Source: CAYQAJ01 sp964415245 (GTDB taxonomy: Bacteria; Planctomycetota; Planctomycetia; Pirellulales; Pirellulaceae). Taken from it: a stretch of DNA of 30,361 nucleotides. Positions 8,601 to 15,793 of the stretch are shown one piece after another (position 1 is the stretch's first letter; every line of letters begins with the position of its first letter). Where the stretch lies: positions 1 through 30,361 of the forward strand of contig CAYQAJ010000028.1 of the NCBI GenBank assembly GCA_964415245.1, read 5' to 3'. The notes below the pieces were generated by a model. That model was not told the origin of the DNA and did not search any database. It saw only the letters and a list, made by a program, of their open reading frames with translations. A program made the translations under genes and the position numbers.

Positions 8601-9787
8601 ACGCTTCCGAAGTCGAAGCGGCGGCCGAGCGCTACGTTCTGCTCGACGTGGCTCGCAAGATGGCGGCCAGCGCCGGTGGCGTCGAGCAGGCGCTGTCGGC
8701 CGTCGAGCGGCTCGATGACGAGTTCGACATCGACGAGCTTCCCTTGCTGTCGGAGGTGCTCGTCGATCTGGCCAAGGCGCCACTGCTCAACGTGGACCGG
8801 CTTCGCGTGGCCCAAGAGATGCTAAGCGCAGCCGAATCGGCGACCGACGCCGACCGGTACGACCTGGCCGTCGAGCTACTTCAGGAATCCGCGGCAAGCG
8901 CCCGTACCGCTCGCGACTACGAGTTGGCGCGGCAAGCCCTGGAGCGGCGCGACGAGGCCGACCAGCTCAAGACGGCTTACGAAGCGGTCGAGCCCGCGCT
9001 TTCGGCGCTCTCAGCCGATGCCGACGATGCCGCCGCTCATCAGACCGTGGGCGAGTTCTATTGCCTGATGAAAGGCCAATGGGAGAAGGGCCTGCCGCAT
9101 TTGGTCCAGGGGACCGACGCCAGGCTCAAGTCGCTGGCCGAGCAAGATCTGGCAGCCGAAAAATCCACCGGGCAGCAGGTCGCGCTGGCCGATCGGTGGC
9201 GCGAGCTTTCCGAGACATCCGACGGACTGGCCGAAAAACAACTACAGTTTCGCGCGGGCTACTGGTACCGCCAGGCATTGCCCGCTCTGCCCGACTCGGA
9301 GAAGGACGCGATCGAAAAGCGGTTGTCCGAGATGAAGTACGTGGTCGCCGCCGCCGGGCCCAAAATCGTATTTCTGCCGGATCTCGAAGTGGTGAGCGTG
9401 GAAGGCGTGTTGATCAACGACGACAAGGGCAACTTCCGCGAAGAACGCCTCAAGGGCGAAAAGTACCCGATGGTGCTGTGGGCCCATCCGCAAGACGACG
9501 CGGCTTCCCACTATGCCTTCAAGCTGAACCGCAAGTATTCGCAGCTCTCGGGCAAGGCGGCCATCAACGACATACGCAGCGTCGAGCGGGCCGCCAAGCC
9601 GCAGGTCTTTTCGATCTACGGCGACCAGCGGTTGCTGTGGAAGTCGCGACCGCTGCAAGAAAGACTCGATTCGCAGGAGTTCAGCGTCAACGTGAGCAAC
9701 GTGCGCACGCTGCACCTGTACGTCGAAGGGGGCGGCTACGGCGGCCACGCGCTGTGGGTCGACGTGGTGCTGGAAGAGAAGCAGTGA
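5651..9787 (+). CDS. Large multidomain lipoprotein, unknown function
   Basis: I do not recognise a named family. The ATG at 5651 is chosen because it starts a clear lipoprotein signal: Met-Lys-Ser-Arg, a hydrophobic core, then LSLAAC with the lipid-attachment Cys at residue 23, followed by a Gly/Ser-rich linker. A GGAG lies about 9 bp upstream. Of 1378 residues, about 59-165 look like an NTF2/DUF4878-type fold (TPDAALDAYGKALEEGDYAA), about 371-530 like a beta-sandwich resembling carbohydrate-binding modules (WFYYSSQRPNP onward), about 545-760 an alpha/beta segment, about 780-930 a second beta-rich segment starting near VFFPGEPDF, about 950-1200 is helical and TPR-like, and 1235-1378 is beta-rich. 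The helical block resembles segments I associate with planctomycete hypothetical proteins. It sits just downstream of the BlaI/M56 pair and may belong to that regulon; this is inference. Confidence 0.8.
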   Translation: MKSRMTCWLTAGLAIVCLSLAACGGGGGGHDGTGDGRKADGSGASAKSSGGGNKESAAGGFETPDAALDAYGKALEEGDYAAFRKIGAKDTQTLRGFEAIISLQKNMSHDEAAKINLQALAPMQGFGDAVARRFPTEIDGDQAVIVQLFEREFAFEKEIGYRKFLFTRSGGSWHLTSQEAGPASKLPAKYDWDNAPQSGATGAAEVSDPSGTSLVPVDALAAVVVHPRRAAESETGQALLALDAVQAGLAKSHVQPNDVERIIYAMGIPTEESESDCTIVQFAKPQSRTALLQEEFADLPYEEVRFAGATYYRYAHDTPDTGDTGDVAPPNAESTSPAATPEASSSVLARFPEDRQPSANGHSDGSDSGNWFYYSSQRPNPTLPEAELRELHWNGDKKRYEAPRGAMGNTYPAIGGSLDPSPRPPQFAVLRWKSRASAQVQIRGNFRKYSNAKTGDGVRALIFVDGEQEFAEDIRATDTIGADFAVAATVKPGSMVDFVIDPKGNSRYDSTKLAAVIELSDGSDIERIDTVDSGKRPEVPAGDDDSMLYGTAVYFPDATTMVSTSENWLRELLSGPPADTPLTKRLSQLDLDHDVVAIVALEGHQDQVAELLAALAEHTGSPELGGMSVVPRHAQFVTAALDLTGDTLLSVTVEAISEESASDVENGLDSMMEAVEGLRHVIPEESPLLPMLKQLVRGTSLQADGTQVALRVKMPAGLPDFVRTDATAAIKTIAEMSALPGAPGTSDSADGRTPPDGGATETVYRPPPKDHPEFRDLAVKSHDCRVFFPGEPDFSEQVVKISEGSVHVATFQGKTPRASYLFEIYTYPKAFVDKRGAEGLLKQTRDTLVDAPRGRLNSSEPTTYHDAPALDFVYEHPDTTGAGKGHCRVVIRGNRVYLLEVDGSKTPEDEIDVFHDSLAPYALPNGGLPGDDVPAVVEKPKLPLPDEAAREEALTLVRGQYEQQFQAAKARSEKVALAEEMIAHASEVEAAAERYVLLDVARKMAASAGGVEQALSAVERLDDEFDIDELPLLSEVLVDLAKAPLLNVDRLRVAQEMLSAAESATDADRYDLAVELLQESAASARTARDYELARQALERRDEADQLKTAYEAVEPALSALSADADDAAAHQTVGEFYCLMKGQWEKGLPHLVQGTDARLKSLAEQDLAAEKSTGQQVALADRWRELSETSDGLAEKQLQFRAGYWYRQALPALPDSEKDAIEKRLSEMKYVVAAAGPKIVFLPDLEVVSVEGVLINDDKGNFREERLKGEKYPMVLWAHPQDDAASHYAFKLNRKYSQLSGKAAINDIRSVERAAKPQVFSIYGDQRLLWKSRPLQERLDSQEFSVNVSNVRTLHLYVEGGGYGGHALWVDVVLEEKQ

Positions 9788-9811
9788 TGCGCGGGCGTCC
9801 ATTCTCCGCGG

Positions 9812-9834
9812 CGCGCGTCGGCGATTGACGCGCG
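9812..9834 (+). terminator. Candidate hairpin after the lipoprotein gene
   Basis: CGCGCGTC (9812-9819), a 7-nt loop, and the exact reverse complement GACGCGCG (9827-9834) form a perfect 8-bp GC-rich stem 24 bp after the stop at 9787. No T tract follows, so it is either a non-canonical terminator or an mRNA 3'-end stabiliser. It lies in the spacer between convergent genes. Confidence 0.4.
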
Positions 9835-9948
9835 AGATTCAACGGAGCGCGCTGGCCGCAAGCGGCGCGAGGCGCCGAATGCGAATGGCACTCGGTGGGT
9901 CCGCCAGTTTTCCCGACCGCGCTCAGCGACCCGGCAGCGCTCATTGCC

Positions 9949-10155
9949 TCAGCGGCGGAGGTACAGCGTGAGTGCCAGGATGACAATCACCCCCAGCACC
10001 CACGCCAGCTTCAGCTCCGCCCGAGTGGGCCGGATCGTGCGCCACCAGGCCGGCGGCGGCATGTGAATCCGCTCGTTGCAGCACGGGCAATACACATCCT
10101 CCTCTTTGTCGCCCTGCAGCACGGCCTGTTTGCAATTAGGACATGCGACGGACAT
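9949..10155 (-). CDS. Small zinc-ribbon protein with one C-terminal membrane helix
   Basis: 68 residues starting at the ATG at 10155 (minus strand), which has a strong Shine-Dalgarno GGGAGGAG about 5 bp upstream; this decides the start against a longer in-frame possibility at 10203. CPNC (Cys5, Cys8) and CPCC (Cys23, Cys26) form a zinc-ribbon pair separated by an acidic turn, followed by a tryptophan-rich basic stretch (PPPAWWRTIRP) and a single hydrophobic helix at about residues 47-65 ending in YLRR. The topology suggests a membrane-tethered zinc ribbon with the ribbon facing the cytoplasm by the positive-inside tendency of its flank. Specific function is not known. It converges with the lipoprotein gene; its own upstream neighbour is far (594 bp). 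Confidence 0.75.
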   Translation of the reverse strand: MSVACPNCKQAVLQGDKEEDVYCPCCNERIHMPPPAWWRTIRPTRAELKLAWVLGVIVILALTLYLRR

Positions 10156-10604
10156 CGTCTCCTCCCGTTCCACCAGGTTTCCCAATTGCCGGCGACCGCG
10201 CACCGGCGCGCTTGGGCCGCGGCCGAGCGCCGCTGCCCACGACGAAAACGCTCGATTGAGGAAAGTTTATTGACGCTCAGACGCAACGACCGACAATCGC
10301 GGACCACGGCCCGAACATGAGCCGAGTGGCTGCGGCGCGATTCATCAACCGACCCGTCTGGTAATCAATGGCCACGAAAGTACGTGGGGGAAGAAAAGTT
10401 GTCGAACGCAATCGCTGTCGGAAAAGGTGCTCAATGGGTGATGGGAGTTTGCCACCGGCACGGACGAATTGCCGCCGTTTCAAGCAGTAGCGGTTCGCCG
10501 ACGCACCGGCGCTAAGACAAGAGACATGCCATCTGAAAGATAGCATATTTCGCGGTCTGGGGACGGCCTTCTAGGGAAAGTGCCCACGGACCGCTTGCGA
10601 GAAA
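10156..10604. other. Non-coding stretch with no recognised feature
   Basis: This is the promoter-distal part of a 594-bp spacer. It presumably contains the promoter of the zinc-ribbon gene, but no convincing -35/-10 pair is visible. A 89-codon open frame on the minus strand (10277-10546) has no recognisable family, no ribosome site and atypical composition, and is not called. Confidence 0.5.
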
Positions 10605-10709
10605 TGTCCCAATGACCAAGCCCCAATGACCAATGATACCGGGCGCCGAATCCATTTGGGAATCGGGGTTTAGCGATTGTTTGTGATTTGTCGTTTGTGA
10701 TTTGGGATT
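10605..10709. repeat. Heptamer array pair (ATGACCA type / TGTGATT type)
   Basis: Left part 10605-10639 reads as five consecutive 7-bp units of the form ATGACCA with variants TGTCCCA and AGCCCCA. Right part 10682-10709 is four in-phase units of TGTGATT with variants TGTCGTT and TGGGATT. The right arm partly resembles the reverse complement of the left, so an imperfect hairpin is possible. It lies just upstream (plus-strand sense) of the intradiol dioxygenase 3' end. Confidence 0.7.
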
Positions 10710-10749
10710 TGCTACCACCGATCGCGGACCCCCGCTCGGGGTCCAGGTA

Positions 10750-11442
10750 TCACATCGTCGGCGTGAATCCCAGTACCACGTCGAAGTTCGCCGCCAGCTC
10801 GCCGATGCGCGACTCTTTAATCGGGGCGAAGTCGACGATCAGCGCGTTGCGGGCCTTCACGTCGCGCACGGCCTGCAAGATGCCGTCGCGCTCGTTGTTC
10901 GGGTCGCCCTTGATGTAGCACTGCGTGGTCCACATCTCGCGGCCCTTCATCTTGATGCCGAAATGAATGTGCGGCGTGCGGCCGGGGTAACGTACCGGCT
11001 TGATGGTACGGAAGTAGTACTCGCCGCTCGTGCCGGTCAGGAACCGGCCGAAACCCTGGAAGTTGCTGTCGCGCTTCTCGCGGTTGCTGCTGCCGCTGTG
11101 CAGGTAGGCGCCGTTGTTGTCGACCTGCCAGATTTCGACCAACGCGTTGCGGATCGGATTGCCCTTGGCGTCGAGTATGCGGCCCGACAGATGCGTGATC
11201 TCCCCCACGGCGGGCGTGATGCCGTCGTTCACGACGAGCAGATCGTTGTCGGTATCGAGCGGCAGGCGATCGGGATAAAAGGGGCCCTCGGTCTGCGGCG
11301 GCGTGAGCATCAGCTCCTCCGCGAATAGGCCCGGCGTTGTGAACAGCGACGAGGCGAAAGCCCCCGCGCCGAACGACACGGCGCCCACGGAAACGGTTCG
11401 CAAGAATCGACGACGATCGGGCAGCAGGTTCGGCCGGGTCAT
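10750..11442 (-). CDS. Tat-exported intradiol ring-cleavage dioxygenase-like protein
   Basis: 230 residues. The N-terminus has a twin-arginine signal (DRRRFLRTVSVG, residues 9-20) followed by a hydrophobic stretch and a probable cleavage site near FAEE. The mature part shows the intradiol signature TEGPFYP (51-57), GAYLHS with candidate iron ligand Tyr113, and RYPGRTPHIHF with Tyr152, His158 and His160, i.e. the full Tyr2-His2 non-haem Fe(III) set. The spacing between Tyr152 and His158 is shorter than in protocatechuate 3,4-dioxygenase PcaH, so it belongs to a compact branch. Known members cleave catechol or protocatechuate-type rings between the hydroxyls; export suggests an extracytoplasmic aromatic substrate, which is inference. 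AAGGGA lies about 9 bp before the ATG. It is followed by no pathway genes for aromatic degradation in this window. Confidence 0.9.
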   Translation of the reverse strand: MTRPNLLPDRRRFLRTVSVGAVSFGAGAFASSLFTTPGLFAEELMLTPPQTEGPFYPDRLPLDTDNDLLVVNDGITPAVGEITHLSGRILDAKGNPIRNALVEIWQVDNNGAYLHSGSSNREKRDSNFQGFGRFLTGTSGEYYFRTIKPVRYPGRTPHIHFGIKMKGREMWTTQCYIKGDPNNERDGILQAVRDVKARNALIVDFAPIKESRIGELAANFDVVLGFTPTM

Positions 11443-11523
11443 GGGTTGGGTCCCTTGAGTCCTTGAGTGATGGGAGAGCGAGTACGTTCTCGGTGACGAG
11501 AGTTTTCCGTTCGACGCAGGTCC

Positions 11524-11653
11524 GTTGTCAGTTGTCCGTGGTCAGTTGTATTGCACGATAATAAGGGATTTCGCGAATTCTCGTGCCGCTGCGTCGATCC
11601 CATTCACCACCGTTTCGCCTTCGACCCGCAACGGACCACGGACAACTGACAAC
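11524..11653. repeat. Near-perfect inverted repeat of GTTGTCA-type heptamers
   Basis: Left arm 11524-11547 and right arm 11630-11653 are 24 nt each and complementary at 23 of 24 positions, with an 82-nt loop. Each arm is built of 7-bp units (GTTGTCA, GTTGTCC, GTGGTCA). It occupies the 311-bp spacer between the MFS gene and the dioxygenase gene, both on the minus strand. Confidence 0.9.
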
Positions 11654-11753
11654 CTGCTTGAGTGCAAACGTCATCCAGACGGATCGCGAATCAGTACCGG
11701 TCTTTCATTATAAACACCGCGCACCGCCCGGCGGTAACTCTGTTGCGCTTCCG

Positions 11754-13013
11754 TTACGTGGCAAAATCCCGGCCCGCCAGCGATGCAACGATCACCAACA
11801 CCAGGCCCACCCCCATCAAACCGGCCGCCGCGTAGTAGGGCAGGCTCAAAAACAGCATCAACAGCGGGATGCCGACGGCCGAGCCGACAATGCGGGCCAT
11901 CGAATTGACGCTCTGCCCGACTCCCAGAATCGCCCCCTGCCGTGCAGGATCGCTCCGCCGCGATAGCAGCGACATCAGCGTGGGCATCATGAACGAGAAG
12001 CCCGATACAATCACGACCAGTGCCGTCAAGAGCAGCGGCACGCTCGATCGGTGAATGGCTGCGGACACGATCAGAAAGCCCACCATCTCCATCAGGCACC
12101 CGCTGGCCGCCAATACGCCTTCCGACACGCGGCCAGCCAGCTTCCGCACAATGCCCCCCTGCACCACGGAGAGGGTGAGACCGATCAGCGCAAACGTAAG
12201 GCATACCTGCCGCCAGTCGAAATTGAAGGGGCTTCCGAGCGATCGCTCTTGGCTCCCCCAGATCAACAGCGATATCGTCGTTTCAAAGTTGGCAAACGAC
12301 AGCACGCACACGAACAGCGCTAGCAGAATCGCCCCGATCGACGGAATCGAAAGCGCCCGACGCAGCGCCCTCAGGTCGAGCAGCTTGTGGGCGGCGTGTT
12401 CGCTGCCGGCGTGAAGCGACTCGGGCAACAGGAAGATCGCCGAGAGCAGCGCCATCAGGGAGAGTGCAGCGGCGGCGTAACCGGGCCACGGACCGGGATC
12501 GCCGTGTCCGCTGGGCACCGCCAGGAATCCCAACAGCGGGCCGAACGTGAATCCGACGCCGAACGCCATTCCGATCAGCGCCATGCCGCGCGGTCGCTGT
12601 TCCAACGTAGTTGTATCGGCGATGTAAGCCTGCGCCGTCGAAATGGTCGCTCCCATGATGCCGGCCCCGATCCGTGATACGAACAACAGCGCCAAACTTT
12701 GCATGATCGAAGCCACGCCGAACAGCGTGTAGAAAATCACGGAGCCGGCCAGTCCGATCATCAGAATGGGCCGACGCCCGTAGCGATCCGACAGCCGTCC
12801 CCACATGGGCGCGAACAGAAACTGCATCGCCGAGAAGCTGGCCATCAGCAGCCCCAACTGCCAGCCCGATTCGTCGACCGCGAACTGCTCGGCGTAAATG
12901 GGCAACAGCGGCAGCACCATGCCGAAGCCCAGCAGGTCGACGAACACGGTGAGAAAGATCACCAACAGCGAACCGTGATGCGGCTTTCGAGCGGTTGTCG
13001 CTTGCGCGGTCAT
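11754..13013 (-). CDS. Major facilitator superfamily exporter, TetA/Bcr-like
   Basis: 419 residues with about 12 hydrophobic segments. The first helix reads VDLLGFGMVLPLLPIYAEQF (residues 25-44), typical of the DHA1 tetracycline/multidrug branch. Motif A between helices 2 and 3 is present as GRLSDRYGRRPIL (72-84), and a long central cytoplasmic loop with basic residues separates the two six-helix halves. Members are proton-driven exporters of small molecules in the inner membrane. Substrate cannot be assigned: DHA1 members with this motif set export drugs, sugars or metabolites. It is divergent from the ligase gene at 13228 with 214 bp between starts, and tandem with the dioxygenase gene but separated from it by a heptamer inverted repeat. 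Confidence 0.9.
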   Translation of the reverse strand: MTAQATTARKPHHGSLLVIFLTVFVDLLGFGMVLPLLPIYAEQFAVDESGWQLGLLMASFSAMQFLFAPMWGRLSDRYGRRPILMIGLAGSVIFYTLFGVASIMQSLALLFVSRIGAGIMGATISTAQAYIADTTTLEQRPRGMALIGMAFGVGFTFGPLLGFLAVPSGHGDPGPWPGYAAAALSLMALLSAIFLLPESLHAGSEHAAHKLLDLRALRRALSIPSIGAILLALFVCVLSFANFETTISLLIWGSQERSLGSPFNFDWRQVCLTFALIGLTLSVVQGGIVRKLAGRVSEGVLAASGCLMEMVGFLIVSAAIHRSSVPLLLTALVVIVSGFSFMMPTLMSLLSRRSDPARQGAILGVGQSVNSMARIVGSAVGIPLLMLFLSLPYYAAAGLMGVGLVLVIVASLAGRDFAT

Positions 13014-13215
13014 GGGCTGACTTCACGGGAGGGGGGGACGGTTGCGAGGGAGAGGCCGTGGTTCGGTTGGAGTGGGGAGAACGTGGCCTTCCGACGGACG
13101 TTGTTGGACAGTCTATGCAGCAGCAGGCCGCCGCGGCGGGCGGGCACCATCTTAGCATCAGTGTGCACGTCGGCGGCAGGTCAGTATGTTACTTTCGCCC
13201 GCGCGCGGCGGCGCG

Positions 13216-13221
13216 TATCAT
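13216..13221 (+). promoter_or_regulatory. Possible -10 element of a leaderless ligase transcript
   Basis: TATCAT (5/6 to TATAAT) ends 6 bp before the ATG at 13228, so transcription would begin at or next to the start codon. No Shine-Dalgarno is visible. No good -35 is seen at 16-18 bp, which keeps this weak. Confidence 0.25.
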
Positions 13222-13227
13222 GCCGGT

Positions 13228-14523
13228 ATGATTTGCCTCTCGTACGAAGAGCGACGGCGGCTGGAGCAGCTCGAATCCGATGCGCTGGCGGCGCATCAGC
13301 TTCAGCGGCTCAATACTCTATTGGCCACCATCCTGCCCCACAACCGGCTGTACGCCGAGCGGCTTGCCGGCGTGAAGCTTCCGCTGCGCTCGTTGGCCGA
13401 CTTGGCCGAGCTTCCCTTGACCACCAAAGATGACCTTCTGCCCGCGCCCAACAGCGAGGGTTTTGCCGCCCACCTGGCGGCGAATCTCACCTGGCCCGTC
13501 GACGCCTACGTTCGCTTCCACCGCACTTCGGGCACGCACGGCCGGCCGCTGGTCGTGCTCGACACGGCCGACGACTGGCAATGGTGGATCGACGCCTGGC
13601 AATTCGTTCTCGACGCGGCCGAGCTGGAAGCCGGCGACCGCGCGGTGATGGCCTTTTCGTTTGGGCCGTTCATCGGGTTCTGGAGCGCATTCGACGCGGC
13701 GCTGGCGCGCGGGGCGCTCGTCGTTCCCACCGGCGGCATGAGCACGCAGGCGCGGCTCGATCTGATTCAGTCGTGCGGCGCGACCGTCGCTTTCTGCACT
13801 CCCAGCTATGCCCTGCACATGGCCGAGACAGCGGCGAAGCAGGGCATCGATCTGGCATCGCTCCCCGTGCGGCGGATTATCGTGGCCGGCGAACCAGGCG
13901 GATCGGTTCCCTCGACGCGCGGGCGCATCGAATCGGCGTGGAATGCCCGCGTCGTCGACCACAGCGGCGCGAGCGAAGTGGGACCGTGGGGATACGGCGA
14001 TGCCGAGGGACGCGGCCTGTACATCAACGAGTGCGACTTTCTGCCCGAGTTCCTGACCATCGGCCGTGACCAACGCGCAAACGAAGGCGAGCTGGCCGAG
14101 CTCGTCATCACCACACTGGGTCGCGCGGGTTGCCCGGTGATTCGCTACCGCACGGGCGACGTGGTTCGCCGCCCTCGTCGAGATAACCCGGTCGATGGAG
14201 CGTGCCGATTCACATTCCTCGCAGGGGGCATTCTGGGGCGCACCGACGACATGCTCATCGTGCGTGGGGTGAACGTGTTCCCCAGCGCGATCGACGAGAT
14301 TGTGCGCGGCTTTCCGGAGATTGCCGAGTACCGCGTCCGCATCGTGCGAACCAACCACCTCGACAAGCTGTCGATCGAAGTGGAAGACATTCTCGCCGCC
14401 CCCCAGCGCGTGGCCGTGGCGATGCAGCTTCGCCTGGGACTGAAGGTCGAAGTGCTGGTGGTTCCCGGCGGCACGCTGCCGCGCTTTGAGGGAAAAGGCA
14501 AGCGGTTTATCGACGAACGATGA
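13228..14523 (+). CDS. PaaK-like adenylate-forming (phenylacetate-CoA ligase family) enzyme
   Basis: 431 residues from the ATG at 13228; the frame is open further upstream, but the preceding codons are Arg/Ala-rich non-conserved sequence. The family architecture is clear: the AMP-binding P-loop TSGTHGRPLVV (100-110), a central HSGASEVGPWGY motif, YRTGDVV, and the C-terminal hinge GRTDDMLIVRGVNVFPSAID, followed by the small lid domain. These enzymes activate an aryl or aliphatic carboxylate as the acyl-adenylate and usually load it on CoA. The acid is not predictable. Its stop overlaps the start of the next gene as ATGA (14520-14523), so the two are translationally coupled and probably work on the same compound. 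It diverges from the MFS exporter. Confidence 0.88.
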   Translation: MICLSYEERRRLEQLESDALAAHQLQRLNTLLATILPHNRLYAERLAGVKLPLRSLADLAELPLTTKDDLLPAPNSEGFAAHLAANLTWPVDAYVRFHRTSGTHGRPLVVLDTADDWQWWIDAWQFVLDAAELEAGDRAVMAFSFGPFIGFWSAFDAALARGALVVPTGGMSTQARLDLIQSCGATVAFCTPSYALHMAETAAKQGIDLASLPVRRIIVAGEPGGSVPSTRGRIESAWNARVVDHSGASEVGPWGYGDAEGRGLYINECDFLPEFLTIGRDQRANEGELAELVITTLGRAGCPVIRYRTGDVVRRPRRDNPVDGACRFTFLAGGILGRTDDMLIVRGVNVFPSAIDEIVRGFPEIAEYRVRIVRTNHLDKLSIEVEDILAAPQRVAVAMQLRLGLKVEVLVVPGGTLPRFEGKGKRFIDER

Positions 14524-15773
14524 CTCTCACGCCCCAACAAGTGGAATTGTGCCGCCGGCAGTTTCCCGCGCTTGCGCGGCGCGTGGGGGATCGCCCGGCC
14601 GTCTTCTTCGACGGTCCGGCCGGAACCCAGGTGCCAAACCGCGTGATCGACGCGATCGGCGACTATTTGCGAACCAACAACGCCAATCACGGCGGCGCGT
14701 TCGTCACCAGCCGCGTCAGCGATTCGCTGCTCGACTCGGCCCATCAAGCGGTGGCCGACCTGCTCGGGGCCGACGATGCCGACTGTGTGGCGTTCGGACC
14801 GAACATGACTTCGCTCACGTTCGCGTTCTCGCGATCGCTGGCCCGCACGTGGCGCGGCGGCGACGAGGTGGTGGTCACGCGGCTGGATCACGACGCCAAC
14901 GTCACGCCTTGGGTGATGGCGGCCCACGACGCCGGGGCCGAAGTGCGCTTCGCTTCGATCCGCCGCGACGACTGCACGCTCGATCTCGACGACCTGCGCC
15001 GTAACATCACCGCTCGCACGCGACTCGTGGCGATCGGCGGCGCGTCGAACTCCACGGGCGGGCTCAATCCGGTCCAGCAAATTGTCGAGTGGGCGCACGA
15101 GGCCGGCGCCGAAGTTTTTCTCGACGCCGTCCACCTTGCCCCGCACGCGCGGATCGACGTACAGCGGCTCGGCTGCGACTTTCTGGCGTGCTCGGTTTAC
15201 AAGTTCTTCGGGCCGCACGTCGGAGTGCTGTGGGGTCGGCGCGAGCGGCTCGAAGCGCTGCCCGCGTACAAGCTGCGCCCTGCTTCCGACGCGCTTCCGT
15301 CGAAATGGATGACCGGCACGCAAAACCACGAATGTATCGCGGGCACTTTGGCGGCCATCGACTACCTGGCTGACCTGGGGCGCACACTCGCCGGATCGCC
15401 CGAGCTGAATCGTCGCGAAGCGCTCGACAGCGCGTACCGCCACATCCGCCAGTACGAGATCGAGCTGTCCGTACGATTGCTGGCCGGACTGGCGAACCTC
15501 AACCGCGTGAAAGTGTGGGGCATTACCGATCCGGCGCGGCTCGACGAGCGCGTTCCCACCGTCTCGATCACGCACTCGCGGCGGAAGCCGCGCGAGCTAG
15601 CCGAGTATCTGGACGAGCGCGGCATCTTCGTGTGGCACGGCAACTACTACGCCCTGCAACTGACCGAGACACTGGGCCTGGAGCCCGAGGGGATGGTCCG
15701 CATTGGCCTCGTACATTACAACACGCCCGAGGAAATCGACCGGCTGCTGGCGGCACTGGCGGAGCTGGAGTAG
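14520..15773 (+). CDS. PLP-dependent class V aminotransferase fold, VC1184-type 'cysteine desulfurase-like' protein
   Basis: 417 residues, fold type I. Starts with the short conserved region FPALARR and FFDGPAGTQVP, then NANHGGAF, TSLTFAFS and the DAVHLAPH motif whose Asp contacts the PLP nitrogen. The Schiff-base lysine is Lys228 in SVYKFFGPHVG. In SufS/IscS a flexible loop carries the persulfide cysteine; the matching region here reads WHGNYYALQL (372-381) with no Cys. That is typical of the VC1184 subfamily (TIGR01976), so the common label cysteine desulfurase is doubtful; another beta- or alpha-elimination or amine transfer on a cysteine-like substrate is possible. Translation is coupled to the PaaK-like ligase through an ATGA overlap. 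A DUF971 zinc protein follows after a heptamer repeat. Confidence 0.88.
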   Translation: MTLTPQQVELCRRQFPALARRVGDRPAVFFDGPAGTQVPNRVIDAIGDYLRTNNANHGGAFVTSRVSDSLLDSAHQAVADLLGADDADCVAFGPNMTSLTFAFSRSLARTWRGGDEVVVTRLDHDANVTPWVMAAHDAGAEVRFASIRRDDCTLDLDDLRRNITARTRLVAIGGASNSTGGLNPVQQIVEWAHEAGAEVFLDAVHLAPHARIDVQRLGCDFLACSVYKFFGPHVGVLWGRRERLEALPAYKLRPASDALPSKWMTGTQNHECIAGTLAAIDYLADLGRTLAGSPELNRREALDSAYRHIRQYEIELSVRLLAGLANLNRVKVWGITDPARLDERVPTVSITHSRRKPRELAEYLDERGIFVWHGNYYALQLTETLGLEPEGMVRIGLVHYNTPEEIDRLLAALAELE

Positions 15774-15793
15774 AGGGGATTGGGGAGAGTACG

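Noticed and set aside
6938..8815. Long minus-strand open frame (625 codons) antisense to the lipoprotein gene
   Set aside because: Arg/His/Gly-rich composition, no domain motifs; it is a GC-driven shadow of the real gene, which has a lipoprotein signal and coherent domains.
10277..10546. 89-codon minus-strand open frame in the long spacer
   Set aside because: No ribosome site, no recognisable motif, mixed composition; not supported as a gene.
11754..13013. Tetracycline-resistance determinant
   Set aside because: TetA-like motifs are shared by the whole DHA1 branch of the MFS; no TetR-type regulator is adjacent, so only a generic exporter is called.
13216..13232. ATCAT-N6-ATGAT dyad at the ligase start codon as an operator
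   Set aside because: Only 5-bp arms overlapping the start codon; easily due to chance.
14145..15575. 476-codon minus-strand frame across the ligase and PLP genes
   Set aside because: Shadow frame: both plus-strand genes carry complete family motifs.
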